Part shown: in pieces, positions 21,263 to 33,059 of the stretch
How the letters are laid out: every line of letters begins with the position of its first letter
Position numbering within the stretch: the first letter of the stretch is position 1
Assembly: GCA_012934845.2 (NCBI GenBank)
Contig: WNNJ02001570.1
Location: 186,001 to 250,000 of the forward strand
Direction: 5' to 3'
Source: Pomphorhynchus laevis
Lineage: Eukaryota > Acanthocephala > Palaeacanthocephala > Echinorhynchida > Pomphorhynchidae
Length of the DNA stretch: 64,000 bases
Position numbers and translations under genes: made by a program
Notes under the pieces: model-generated
What the model saw: only the letters and a program-made list of their open reading frames with translations
Databases searched by the model: none
What the model was told of the DNA's origin: nothing

Positions 21263-22665
21263 TTGCTTCCATTAAGCAATGTCAGTCATACAGTGATAAA
21301 AATTCTTACAGCGTTCTATACAAGTTTAGCCGAGAATAAACTAGATGCGAACATAGCGGATTCTGAACTATGCGGATTCTGTTCAGCATCTCTTCGCAAA
21401 GAATTGATAGTTTCAAAGAATGATCAATGGTCTATCAGCTATGACAATTCAAATAGTATCGTTTGTGACAAAGATGTAAGTGAAATACAATTCGAACGAA
21501 ACTGTGGCAAACATCGAAAAGAACGATTATCATCAAATGAAGAAAGCGGTCGATTTACAGACAATTCCCAAACATTGCAAGAGCAACACGTCACAGACTT
21601 CGTGCAAATCGAAAATGAATCATTAAATCGAACATCCAACTCATTAATCAATAGGTCATCACCGATTATCGAAAATAACAGTTTGGACAGTGACAATCTT
21701 ATCAATAACGGAAATTTGGATAGTGAAAACCTACAAAGATCGTACAGTAAATCCGACATCAATTCAAGCTTCTCAGCACATCTTACTAATCCAGATGTAT
21801 TTACTGATTTAATCAATGCTTATTCACCTAAGCGCTCTTCATATGTTAACATTCTGGGTCAGTCAGATAAAGTGTCTCTTAATCACAAAGATTCAAATCA
21901 ATTGGAGTCATTGGCAAATGTTATACCTGATACATGCCAAATAACTGGAGTCATTGATAGATCTCCACATAATCTTGATGGAAAATCAGTGATTTCCTCT
22001 GAGCAGCACTTTTTCTGCGTACGCAAATATCATGATCCTTCTCGCGCTATCGTTTTCACTAATATATCTGAATCTATGTCGGTCAACATAAAACATAGAT
22101 TAGATGACGACTTATCCAAAGTTCGTGCGATACTATCAACCATTTTGGTAGCGTCACCGAAAGAGGTAACGTCCAAAATTAAACTATTAGCTTTGTTTCG
22201 AATTGGTAAAAAGCAGAATAATCATCCTAGATTATTAAAAGCAATTTTTACAGACGCAGCGGCTGCCAAAACTATTCTGAGCAACTCTTATCATCTTAAA
22301 GGTTCTCCCGTTAGATTACTAAATGATCTTGATAAGTTTGAACGTGAACGTTTTTGGGAGGTTAGAGAATTATTGAGATCGCGCTTAGATGGAGGAGAAG
22401 CAAACTTAAGAATTCGGAATTTTTAAATTGTGCCACGAAGGACTCGCTTGAATTGGACTCCGCTGTTTATGGATTAGATTTAGCTCCTCTCGTCGCTTCT
22501 AGCTTATCCAACATACCCATTACAAATACATGTGATTACTTAGATGACATTGTTTATCATCAATCACCGTTGTGGTCTGCTATGGAGAAATCCAATAGTG
22601 CTAACAGCAAGGGAAATAAGACATGTGCTTCAATAAGCTCTAGTTCTATGATCTTAAAAAAGGAT
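21263..22665 (+). CDS. LINE-B ORF1
   Basis: Open frame 21263-22426 (387 codons). The N-terminal two thirds is Asn/Ser-rich with no motif I recognise. The C-terminal block AIVFTNISESMSVNIKHRLD, then KLLALFRIGKKQNN and LRSRLDGGEANLRIRN resembles the conserved end of ORF1 in CR1-type LINEs. The minus-strand frame at 29301-30137 carries the same block (VIFANINESKSV, VFALHRIGKKYDN), so this is a family, not chance. The frame is lost at 22426; a further open stretch 22453-22660 follows and then LINE-A interrupts. Product likely an RNA-binding retrotransposon protein. Confidence 0.65.
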
Positions 22666-25600
22666 TTATTTTAACGTGGCAAATGCGTGCCAGCGCACGC
22701 TTACATGACCACAACAAAACAAAACTGTAAATCAGGTGTCGAGAAGTTGTGAACGGATGAGGTGTTTGAATGTGATAAAACGTCGAGAGGGAGTTGATTC
22801 TAGGCGAGTGGGGGCGGTGACGAGGAAGGATCGAGGACCGCAGTTGTTGGAGTAATTAGGAACGTGGAGTAAGAGGGTATAACGGGAACGCAGCAATAGC
22901 GAGGTGGGGCGAGTGCCGTCTAAGAAAAGAAGTTTGATGAAACATGGGGAGCCGACATCGATGAGACGAAAAGTTATGACAAGAATGCCGAGTTTGATGC
23001 GGATGTGGATGGTGGGTCGGGATAGTTGGGCAAGATATGTGGATGTGTGGTCGAAGCGACGGAGACGAAAGAGCACTCGAACGGCGGAGTTGATTATTCG
23101 TTGTAGGGGTAGGATGATGGATTTTGGAGAATTGGCGAAAAGGCTGAGGCAGTAATCGATTTTAGGGAAGAGAAGCGATGAAAGAAGAGACCTACAAGAA
23201 CGGAAGTTGATAAGAGGGCGGTTACGGCGGATGTCACGGAGAATTAAGTTAGTCGAGCGGATCTTGTCACAGACGAAGGGTTTAAGGGAAATGTGATCAT
23301 CGAAATGAAAGCCTAAGAAAGTGAGATTGTGTACTATGGGTATCATCAATGCGGCCAAAGATACAATGGGAGGAGATATGTTTTGTTTACATGGGAGGAT
23401 CCACATTATTTTGGACTTGAGTGGGTTTAATACGAGACGAAGATGGGAGAGACGTTTGTAGATAGAAGAAAGACAGTTGGAGACAGAAATCGCGATATCG
23501 TGTATGCGATGGGCGGGTGCATGAGCATATATGATAATGTCATCGGCGTATTGCATGACGTTAAAGGAGTATGGTTTGATAAACGGAGAGAGATCGCATA
23601 GTAGAAGAGTGAAAAGCAGGGGTCCTAGGACTGAACCTTGTAAGATCGCGCAGAAAATAAAAATGGGAGGAGAGAATGATGAATTTGAACAGACTCGAAA
23701 GGTACGGTCGGATAGATATGAGGCGAATCATGCTACGGAGGAGGAAGAAAAGCCGTAATCATAACGAAGGCGAGAAAAAAGGACGGAGTGGTCGACAATT
23801 TCGAATGTGGCGGAGAGGTCGAGGGAGATGAGAACACTACATAGAGCATTGTCTCGAGAAATGAGTAAGTCGTTGTACACTTTTAGGCATGCGATTTCTG
23901 TGGAGTGATTAGAGCGGAAAGCGGATTGGTAAGGAGCGTACAGATTGGATGAGGAGAGATAAGCGTTGATTTGTGTTAATATGAGGCGTTCTAAGAGCTT
24001 AGAAAGAGTAGGGAGTAGTGCAATGGGGCGATATCTGGAAGGAAGGAAGGGGTCGAGCGATTGTTTCTTAAGGAGGGGACGAACGATTGCAGATTTCCAG
24101 TGTGAAGGGAAGATACGACTGCGGATGGACGAGTTTAACAAGGTTGTGAGAAATGAGATATCGATGAGCATATAGATTTTAATATGTGAGTAGGCAGGGG
24201 ATCGGCAGGTGAGGTTTTGTTGGGCAAGGACATGAGGACAGATGATACTTCTGTAGGTGAGACAGGGAGAAGATGAAAGAGTTCCGGAAGGATGAGGCTA
24301 GGCGGGGCAGAGTGGGATAGGATGGAGACCGGGGTGTGAGAGAGCAACGTGGATACTTTAGTCTGGAGAAATGACGAATAATCATTGGCATTGATGTTGC
24401 ACGGCGAAGAGGAGCGAGCAAGGATTGAGTTAAAAGTATGCCAGAGAGTCTTAGAGTTGAATGAAGTGATGATTTTATGCTGCCAGAAGGAGTTGCATTT
24501 GGTACGTAGTAGGTTGAGATGAGACCGGCGAAGAGCAAGATAGGAATCACGGAAAGACGGAGTGATCGAGCGGAAATCACGGCTGAGACAGCGGTGATAG
24601 ACTCGAAAAGCATGGCGGAGTCGACGCTTTGATAGTAGGCATTGGATGTCAAACCATGGGGCACGGTGCAAGCGACGGTGTGGATGAGACTTGAAGAGCA
24701 AGAGAATATCGAGAGTGGATGTGAGTTCAGAGTCGAAAAGAAAGGCGAGATCGTGAGGAGATGAATATGTTATTGTGGGTAATGATAGAGACAATTTGAG
24801 TAAGGCAGAGCGGAGAAGGGAGAGGTCAAGATTTTTCCAAGGGCGACGTAGGATTGTAGGTGTGTGAGGAGGGGTGTGGTTGTGAGGGAGATCAAGGGTG
24901 ATAAGAAAGTGATCGGATAGACCAGGATCAGAGATGGACAGTGAGGTGTAGGCAGCAAAATGAACGGGGACAGCGATGATGTCGAGTGCCTCACCAAGTA
25001 TATGTGTGAGGGCAGTGGAGATTAGTTTGTAATTGTAGTTGGGTAGAATGTTGATGAACCGGATGGAATCCGTGGAAGAGGGGCGGTCTAGGCGGATATT
25101 GAAGTCGCCTAGAACGAGTGAAGGGATTGAGGACAAAGAACAATGAGAAAGGAGGTCAGCGAGTTCGGTAAAAAATAAGGCTGTAGGAGCTGATGAACCA
25201 GGACGGTATACAATGGCGAGATCTAGAGTGATCGGGTTAGAATAACGACAAGTGAGCAATTCAAAAGATCAAGGACTGAAATGGGGGATTGATTTTGCGA
25301 AGAGACGCGGGGTGACGCGCGAATGCGACGATGCCGCTATGATTAGAGAATTTAGAAGCGGATGAGCTGAGGGGGCGGGCTGATTCGACTAGGGAGCAAC
25401 CGGCAGAGAGCAGACGGTGAATGGAAAGATCGTCGGAATCTGAGTGACAGGATTCGGTGAGGCAGAAGAGATCGATGGATTGCTTAGTGAATAGGTTGAG
25501 GATAAGATCGGATTTATTGAGAATTGATCTAGTGTTGAGGAGACTTAGGCGGAAACCGTGTGTTGCGGCGAAAGAGTCTAGTGGAGAAGACACATTGGAG

Positions 25601-26005
25601 AGATAAAGCGCCATCGAATTTTTGGACGGGTGTGGACAACTTGAAAATTTCCGTCTATGTTTCGGATAAAGAGTCATGTTTCGCCGTTTTCCTCGCGACG
25701 GCGTTTTTCGATGCGGGCTGAAGAGATTTAAGCGATTTCAGAAGGGCGCGATCGGGGAAAATTCGAGTGGTTGAAGATGACATGAGTTTAAATTGTTAGA
25801 GGACAGAATACGCGTGAGAGCAATGCTTGAAAGAAATTTTAGGAGAGGGGGCTGGGAAGGATTAGATTGAAAAGATTTGTTTAGACGGATGAATGCGACA
25901 GGAGAAATGTCCTTAAAAAAGGATGGTTTATCCGCAGGAACAATAGACGAGAGGATGGATCTGAAGGCGGAAATATCGTGGTCCAGACGTGCTTGTGGAG
26001 ATAAG
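22666..26005 (-). mobile_element. LINE-A copy, fullest (about 3.3 kb)
   Basis: Minus strand, inserted into LINE-B. ORF2 order: leader and start of the endonuclease from about 25677 (FRLSLLNTRSILNKSDLIL), endonuclease 25259-24700 with VLGDFNIRLDRP and GLSDHFLITLDL, linker, RT 24200-23300 with LILTQINAYLSSS, QGSVLGPLLF and VMQYADDIIIYAHAP, and a C-terminal block to 22732. Only about three breaks: a TGA for Trp near 23730 and frameshifts near 24150 and 25260. The 3' UTR (22666-22730) ends in the GCGTGC-GCTG-GCACGC hairpin and ATTTGCCACGTTAAAATA. It encodes its own nicking endonuclease and RT; the L2/Crack/CR1 group is the best fit. Confidence 0.9.
22676..22704 (-). promoter_or_regulatory. LINE-A 3'-UTR hairpin
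   Basis: Stem GCGTGC/GCACGC with a 4-nt loop, next to ATTTGCCAC. Homologous hairpins occur near 1140, 8475, 35060 and 42325. The 1140 copy has GCGTAC/GTACGC, a compensatory pair change. By analogy with L2/CR1 elements this is likely the site where the RT engages its RNA. Confidence 0.75.
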
Positions 26006-26600
26006 GAGTTGGAAAGCGCGATTACTGTCCTGTCATGTGCTAGTTACTATTGGTCTTATATATCGTAGTCCAAGAATGGATCTTTGTTCCATAGTTGATA
26101 CATTATTAAAGTTTGGATCCTGTAGTAATGTGGTAGTAGTGGGTGATCTAAATATGCCTTCTATAGACTGGACTAACTACATATGCTTAGATAACAATAA
26201 TTATTCATCAGCATTCTTTGATACTATCAATTTTCTTTATCTATACGTAGGGCAACAAAATTAGAACATTCTTTGAGAGAACTTCCTTACGAGGACCGTC
26301 TTTGGTCTTTAAATATGCAATCATTCTGTGATATTCGTGACTCGCGGGATATGTGTCTTGTATATGAGGTATTTCACAATGATCACCATGTCTTGCGTGA
26401 GCGCTTTAAGATTCGATCAACTCGAGCTCTGCGAGGTCACTCGTTTTATCTTAGTCGCCAACGAATAGTACATTCTAGGACGATTCAATTTGGACAACGA
26501 ATAATAAATTCATGGAATCGTTTAAGCGACGGTATTGTAAATGCGGCAACTCGTGAGCTATGAAACACTAAAGCATTAAACGACAGATTATTTTGAATTG
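26006..26600 (+). mobile_element. LINE-B ORF2 remnant with large internal deletion
   Basis: 26040-26245 encodes endonuclease residues (GLIYRSPRMDLCSIVDTLLK, VVVVGDLNMPSIDW). At about 26246 the frame jumps directly to the ORF2 C-terminus: RRATKLEHSLRELPYEDRL then DMCLVYEVFHNDHHV and IINSWNRLSDGIVNAATREL. About 2 kb holding the rest of the endonuclease and the whole RT is missing. This is the downstream half of the LINE-B whose ORF1 lies before 22665. Confidence 0.8.
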
Positions 26601-26718
26601 ATGACTGATTTGTTTTCGTTTTTCTCTTTTTCTTTTATTTTGACTATCGATTTGTCAGCAACTCTGAGCTATGCTCGTAACATTGTCTACAAAATAATAT
26701 ACATTAAAAAATATAAAT

Positions 26719-26945
26719 TTATTTTAAATTATTATATCGCTTCCACTGATTAGGGATGCATGATGTACATAGAGACATGTTAAACATCTCTGATAATGGA
26801 AATGCTAGCAGGTCATGGATTTTTTGAAGAATAAAAGGATAAATGTTGTCCAGCCCAGCCGACGTGTGACAAGATAATTTACGCAATTCCCGTGATACCT
26901 CTGCTGGAGAAATTAATGGCATATGGGCGACGAATGTCTTAGGAA
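26719..26945 (-). mobile_element. LINE-B RT N-terminal fragment
   Basis: The minus strand reads ISPAEVSRELRKLSCHTSAG, then LDNIYPFILQK and CIPNQWK, the typical entry to a CR1-type RT (.V...L..L....A.G.D.I.P..L; P..WK). The frame is lost beyond. It probably belongs with 28428-29110 as one minus-strand LINE-B split by the 27.1-28.4 kb element. Confidence 0.7.
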
Positions 26946-27099
26946 TTTGTGCTGGACGATTGTCTGTAATTGGATTGGGACAAATAAGATCCAGCTAAAT
27001 AGGTTCCAGCTGAGTAAGGATAGGACGAGTATTGCTCGCCTTAGTCCTTCTTAGTCTTCCTCTTGGAAGATTTTCAAGAAGGAGAAGTTTGTTTGCTGG

Positions 27100-28425
27100 A
27101 AGGATAGATCATTGGGTTAAATAGGGAATGTAGGCCTTGATAAAGTTTTAGAGGAGTAACTAGCCCTACACAACTATAGAGCCACTCAATCACATCAACC
27201 AATCCTGCCTTGGTGTAACTTCAGGAGTAGAGATCTATCTTTTACGGATATTCTTAACTCCTGGGGTCCACTCCTGGGCACCACCAAATCCGTCGCTCCA
27301 CTTTCTTCTCGGGTCTGTCAGCTTTTGACAGCTGATCAAAGAAGAGAGGTGGCCGTCACAATGCTTTTAGCCTCCCCATCCGATGTAGCAGGTATCAATA
27401 TTAGTAAGAGAGTTTTTATTCCTAAGCAAAAATCCTGCTCATGCCCTAAAGATCTGCGACCCATTTCGATTCAAAATGCCCTCGTGTCGATTTACGAAAA
27501 AGCGCTTGCGCGTAAAATCCGCGACCATTTAAGTAGGCGTAATTTGATCCCTCCAGGTTTTCATGGGTTTGTCAAAGGTCGCTCGGTCCATTTAGCAGTT
27601 GGTGAGGTGGAGCAGTTTTGTCGGGATAATAGCCATCATCTAGTTGTGTCTGTTTTTCTTGAATTTTCTGCTGCATTTGACCGCAGCTTCATTCCTTTTG
27701 TGATATCTTCTCTCCGGTCCCTCGGGGCACACACGTAGTCTCTGACATCAGCCGTTTATTTTCAAGATTAAAAGACCAGCTACCCCAGTCCAATCTTATT
27801 TTTAATTCTGCAAAATCGCAGGTGATAGTCTTTCATGGCTCCCCTGCAACAAAGAAAAAAACTTAAGAGACTAGCACTCTCTGCGCTCTCCTCCATATTT
27901 GCCTCTGAACCACTCCCCACCTTTACAAATCGAGTAAAATACCTGGGGTTCACCGTTACAGTAAACTGGTCGGCGAAAGTTGACCTGGATAGATTCAATC
28001 ATATCCTGAAGAAAGCTAGGTGAGCCCTGAAACTTGCTCAACATATGTCATTGAAAGGGAAAACCCAGGTGCGCCTCTGGGGCACTTGGGCTATCTCGGG
28101 ATTAATCTTCTTTTCGAGAGGACGTCCCCAGAGCAAAGGCTTAGGTTTCTTAAGCTCCTCGTCTCTCGTTTACCCAACTTAGTAAGTCTCGATTTGATTC
28201 TTCGGGGGGGGGGTGAAAGACCCTGGGTGGTTCATTCGAAAAGCGGCGTGTTAGATCGGTTGGTGGGCTCAGATCCCTATGGACCTGTGGCCGTAAGAAG
28301 AAGATGTATCAAGAAGACTACCATGGTTGAATAAAAAATTTTTGGTTGTTATTGACTATTGACTGTTCTGTTTTGTATGTCTCATTTAACTTTTTGGATT
28401 CTTAAGAAAACCTTTATTATTATTG
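27100..28425 (+). mobile_element. LINE-D: RT fragment of an early-branching-type LINE
   Basis: 27325-27738 is open and encodes an RT palm start: KRVFIPKQKS, KDLRPISIQNALVSIYEKAL, FHGFVKGRSVHLAVGEVEQF and VSVFLEFSAAFDRS. 27790-28330 continues in other frames with FTNRVKYLGFTVTVNWSAKV and RFNHILKKAR, an RT C-terminus. The YADD box region is missing, so there is an internal deletion near 27740. The 3' end (about 28400-28425) TTCTTAAGAAAACCTTTATT resembles the 3' end of LINE-R near 33040, so the two may belong to related families. The clade is uncertain. Confidence 0.65.
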
Positions 28426-28427
28426 TT

Positions 28428-29110
28428 TTAGTAAAAGTCCCACTCACTCATCGTCAAACCAAGCAGGTTTGCGTTAGTAAGGTTTTGTAAGGGTTTCAAT
28501 GAAGCGAAGCAGTCTGTGATATATTTGAGGGAAGCTGATAACGTACCCCAATCACGAACATGGGTAATGTCACTATTGTGAAGACCTGTTCTAACCTGTT
28601 TTAACTGGTCTTCAGTGTTCGTAACTGAATACCAGTTACGTTTCAGATGATAAGTTTCGGCAGGGGAGACATTGACAAGGGCACTAGGTGTAAACTTAAT
28701 GACAAGATAGTCACTAAGACCAATGGGAGAATCATATTGAATTTCATGGACATCTAGTAGAGATTTACTAAAAACTAAATCTAGCAAGGAAGAACTGTCC
28801 CATAAACCTGGTTGCCTGAGTAACGTGTTGTATAAGAGATATATCATCAACGAGAAAGTTCCATAATTCGGTATCCAGATGGCATTTACCTTGATGACAT
28901 TCGAATGGGGTATTCCCTGTTATAATTGGACTATTGAAGTCACCAAGAAGGATAAAATTGGACGACTTTGTGAGATTAGTAAAATATTCAATTAAACTTG
29001 GTGATAAGCAAGACTCAAACTTCGAGACTAAGCTGCGAACGTTAGAACATGCAATTTTCAGGGGATGTCTACTACTATTCTTTGAAGTCTTATGCAGGAC
29101 ACCGTGGAAT
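28428..29110 (-). mobile_element. LINE-B-like endonuclease fragment
   Basis: 28428-28850 minus encodes QPGLWDSSSLLDLVFSKSLL, then SPIGLSDYLVIKF (SDH variant) and LKPLQNLTNANLLGLTMSEW. Upstream on the same strand, 28870-28980 reads NFILLGDFNSPIITG, the GDFN endonuclease core. A frameshift separates them. Confidence 0.7.
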
Positions 29111-29300
29111 GAAATTTAGTCATCTAAGACGCTACACCGTGATTATTTAGGATTAACTTCTCCCAACGTACAAATGGACGTCGTCGGACCACCTAAAAAT
29201 TTCGGATACAGATATCATTTTCACCTTGTCGACGCCTGACGTTTAGTTCTTTTTAAGCGAGAGATAGTTGTTCGCGCTCTTAGACCGACAGATCCTTATA

Positions 29301-30137
29301 TCATCGCACAGAATTACCCATTCGTCTATAAGCTCTACTAAGGATGATATTAGCTTGATCATTGGAAGCACAGACCAATCGAAGCAGTCTATTTCTACCA
29401 TTATCATACTTTTTACCTATTCTATGAAGGGCAAATACCTCCAAGGATGCTGCTAAATGTTCCTCTCCATCTAGAAAAATACTAGACAAGATATTTCTCA
29501 CTGAAAGAACGTCGTCATTCACACGGTTTTGAGAAATGACGGATTTGGATTCGTTGATATTAGCGAAAATTACACATCTTAATCTGTTTAGGTTAGATCT
29601 CGTCCCCCTTATGTTATTCGAACGTGCAGTCCGGCCAGGTGTCTGCACCGGATAACTTGCCGCATGGGCGACTCTACTCAACGGGGATACAGTAGTCGTA
29701 GACTTGTTTAGGTAAGTTGCTGCATCAGCGCGTGTAGATCGTGTTGTTGGGCTTGGATAGATCGTGCTAGTAACACAAGGTCCAATTGCAATAGTGCTAG
29801 ATTCCAATTCAAGCTCAGGGTTACCATTTTGTCTAACAAAGCGGTTGGGATTATGTGGCGAGAAATTTCTTGCGTGAGTATGAGATGTCTTATTCAAGTT
29901 CGACCGATCGGATACCGGGTAACTAGAAATGTTGCACTCGCATGAAGTACACGGATTCGTTGAAATATGAGCATTATCTCTTCTTGCTACAGTTAATACA
30001 AGTCTATCATGGTCACGTTTATCAGATCTAGAGTCGGTGTCCGGGGAAATTGTCATGGTTGCAACATCATTACCAGGTACAACATACTCCGATAATCCTG
30101 GAAATACCACTGGGTGATATGATTTAAGGTTGGTCAA
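29301..30137 (-). CDS. LINE-B-like ORF1, second family member
   Basis: 278-codon open frame with a low-complexity N-terminal half, a CTSCECNISS Cys cluster, and the ORF1 block LRCVIFANINESKSVIS, then EVFALHRIGKKYDNGRNRLL and ILSRAYRRMGNSVR. It aligns with 22060-22330 of the plus-strand ORF1. It is truncated at its C-terminus relative to that copy (no F.RERFWEVRELL block). Confidence 0.6.
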   Translation of the reverse strand: MTNLKSYHPVVFPGLSEYVVPGNDVATMTISPDTDSRSDKRDHDRLVLTVARRDNAHISTNPCTSCECNISSYPVSDRSNLNKTSHTHARNFSPHNPNRFVRQNGNPELELESSTIAIGPCVTSTIYPSPTTRSTRADAATYLNKSTTTVSPLSRVAHAASYPVQTPGRTARSNNIRGTRSNLNRLRCVIFANINESKSVISQNRVNDDVLSVRNILSSIFLDGEEHLAASLEVFALHRIGKKYDNGRNRLLRLVCASNDQANIILSRAYRRMGNSVR

Positions 30138-30224
30138 TTCTGAAATCTTGACTGGTTAAAAAATTGTCTTGATTCTTATAAATACTTACAATTCAATTAG
30201 CAAGTTACTTCTCAATCAAATTCG

Positions 30225-30735
30225 AAACAAGCTGCCGCAGCAATAAACCGAGATGTCGCTGCAATAAACGATCGAACTCCCGTTGCAACTAACGACCTCG
30301 CAGCCGCTGCGGTGAACGACCGAGCTGTCGCAGCAAATAACGACCTCCCAGCCACTGCAGTGAGCGATCGAGCATCAATAAACGTTCGGACTGCCGCTGC
30401 AATAAACGACCGTACAGCCGCTGCAACTAACGTCGTTGCAGTCTCCGCAATAAACGACCAAACCGCCGTTGTAATAATCGACCGAACAGCTGATGCAACT
30501 AACGACCGCCCAGTCGCTGCAGTGAACGACCGAGCTGCCGCTCTAATAAACAATTAAACATCCTATTCGACTAACGACCTCCCAGCTGCTGCAATAAACG
30601 GCCTATCTATTCGTGCTTATCACGATCGTATCGCCGCAGCAACTAACGACGTCCCAGCAGCTGCAATAAACGATCGAGCTGCCGATGCAACTTACGACCT
30701 TATAGCAGCTGCAATCTGCGATCGCACAACCGCTG
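30225..30735 (+). repeat. 30-bp coding minisatellite (decapeptide repeat)
   Basis: About 17 imperfect units of 30 bp around GCTGCAATAAACGACCGA. On the plus strand each encodes a decapeptide of the type AAINDRTAAA/ATNDRPVAAV. Apart from one TAA at 30555 the frame runs without shift into the zinc finger of the LINE-R ORF at 30745. The opposite strand is also open over 30212-30553, which is common for such repeats and not taken as a gene. Confidence 0.85.
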
Positions 30736-33055
30736 CGTGTATCCGCAAGCACGTACGTTTTCAGTGCTTTGTATGTCGTCGGTGCATCGTTTTGAACGTC
30801 ACAGGACTGACTCACATCACGGCATTATTCCCGGTTGTCCAGGCTCCAGACTACCACCCTCATTTGATTCCGACCAAGATATTGTTAGTGATCATTCCGG
30901 CATGGTTGCAAGCAGCACCAACTATATATATGAGCAATCAATGTGCACAAAGTTTCTCGCGGACCGTGTGCGTTTAGTAAGACTTATTCCACGAGAGGCC
31001 AGGCCAGCTGTAGCTGCGAAGCTCTCGGAGTCAATGAGTTCAGTTGTAGAGCTGCCTACGAATGAGTTGGCGTGGTGGATTCTACTTTGCTTCCCAAAAT
31101 TGCGCTCCGTGTGCCAAAGAAGATTCAGAACTCACCGCTAATTGGATCTATTACAGGCCAGATTCGCGGCGCTTGAGCCAGATTTGCAGTTATTAATTGA
31201 AAACCATAAGAATAATCAACAGCAAAGCCGCGGTTATTTTGATAAAACTTCCAGACATCAGCTACGTCGACAGGTATCGGAAAAAATTGAAGATGGTGAC
31301 TCGCGGATCAGTTCGAATGGTATGCGGTGACGCTACACTGCTGCAAAACGACGAAATCACTACCTTAAGGGCGAAGCACCCCCCCTCGACGTCTTACAGC
31401 ATATATACGGTCTTTTCATCTAGAACCCGTGGGCGGAATAATTGTTACTGCCACGTCCCTAACATCAACACTAGAGTCATTCCTCCCGTCTACAGCAGCA
31501 GGCTCGGATGGCCCGAGTCCAATGCACCTACGAGACCTTCTGGGGCATTCTGCGTGCGCGCCTCCGATTCATCTTTTCAAGACATTGGCGAACTTGATTT
31601 CGACTATCCTGAGCGGGATGGTGCCGGAAAATGTTGGCAAAATTCTTTGAAGAGGCAGACTACTCGCCTTCTAAAAAATAGACAATTGCATTCTACCGAT
31701 TGCAGTGGGATTTACCATTCATCGCATAGCCACCAAGCTCGCAAGCTCACTACCAAGTTGGTTATCGATCAACTTCTTCCAGTTCAGTTAGGCGTAAGCT
31801 TACGATGCGGTGTCGAGGCAGTAGTACATGCTTATTGCACGTTTCTGCGCGGAATCGCAATCCGGAACCAAGTAACGGTTTAACTGGATTTTTGTAATGC
31901 CTTCAATTCCAGAGACACAGTCTTGCTTAACGTTGCCTTTATGTTCCTCAGATCCTGCCTTTCGTTAATCTATGTTACGCCCTCCTGAGTATTCTTATAT
32001 TTGGCAGTAAGCGCATTATATCCTGCGAAAGCATCAGCAGTGTGATCCACTAGGCCTACTGTTTCTCTGGCTGGCAGTTAATGCTCCAGCACACAGTCTG
32101 ATGTCTTGCATCAAAATTTGGTACTTGGATAATTGCGTTCTGGGCGGTACTGCAGCCACCATACTCTCAGACATCCGAAAAATTCAGGCAGCTGGGCTTG
32201 AAATTGGATTGAAGCTAAATTCCGAAAAGTGTGAAGTAATCACAGACAACCCAGATCTCAGCCAACATATCATATGCCAACTTATTGGGTGCCAGACAGG
32301 TCACCTCAAGACGCTACGCTATTGGTAGCTCCTCTAGGAAGCCAATCTAATATTATGCAGCTCTGTGTAAAGTCGTAAACGAGCTTCATAAAGTAGAAAA
32401 AAACCTATCGATTTGAGTACCCATGACGCTTTCCTACTTCTGCGAAGCTCGCTCTGTCTTCCGAAAATAGCTTTCCTCCTTCGATGTTCTTCCTGCTTTA
32501 GGAGCAGGGAACTACACTAATTGAATGCAGAAGTCCGCCGTCTACTGAGCATGGTACTGTATGTGCCGCTTCCTAGTGATGCGTGGCGGCAGACTACCTT
32601 ACCGATCATACTCGGAGGTCTTGGTGTTTGACAAGTGCTAGAAGTCGCAATACCTGCGTTCGGCTCTTCCGTATACTTAAGAAGAGAGCTAACAAAGAGA
32701 CTGCTGGGAAACTGCCTGCCACTCCATCCACTCTTACCAGACACATACTTAGAAAAATCAATATGCCAATGATACGCTGAATTTCAGGAAACCATCTCAT
32801 CGGAGCCAACCCTATAAAAACGATGGATGAGGACTATTATTATGTGTGTCATCAAAGCTTGTCGACGAAGCAACTAGTCCCTAATCTTGTGCTTGCCTAA
32901 TTGCTACCGCTTCAAAATGTTTTGAAGCTTTCCTCGATACATTACCGATAGCTTCCGTTAGCACCCGGCTTGATGGCCATATTTCTAATGAACTGTATTT
33001 ATTTTATTAACTGTATTTTGGTTTGTTAAGAAAATCCTTTACTAATTTAAAATTA
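30225..33055 (+). mobile_element. LINE-R: early-branching LINE with zinc finger and RT, degenerate
   Basis: N-terminal decapeptide repeats, then a C2H2-like finger (FQCFVCRRC...LTHI), then LVRLIPREARPAVAAKLSES and LAWWILLCFPKLRSVCQR. After breaks come AAGSDGPSPMHLRDLLGHSA, RKLTTKLVIDQLLPVQLGVS, VEAVVHAY, LDFCNAFNS (catalytic Asp block), WYLDNCVLGG (YADD-equivalent), LKLNSEKCEVI, and LPIILGGLGV near 32610. The finger before the RT and the absence of an N-terminal AP-endonuclease point to the R2/NeSL-like group. Frames shift at least five times. The 3' end near 33040 is TTGTTAAGAAAATCCTTTAC. The C-terminal nuclease is not evident here but a related one is at 20.1-20.7 kb. Confidence 0.75.
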
Positions 33056-33059
33056 TTAT

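Noticed and set aside
28206-28214. Run of nine G as a regulatory or quadruplex site
   Set aside because: Single short run inside degenerate LINE sequence; could also be a sequencing slip.
29155-29240. Plus-strand reading like the start of a Ty3/Gypsy integrase core (NVQMDVVGPPKNFGYRYHF)
   Set aside because: Under 100 bp and without other parts nearby; at most a fossil scrap, not enough to annotate as an element.
30212-30553. Minus-strand Ala/Arg/Ser-rich 113-codon frame
   Set aside because: It is the antisense of the 30-bp repeat; the plus strand connects in frame to a recognisable zinc finger and RT.
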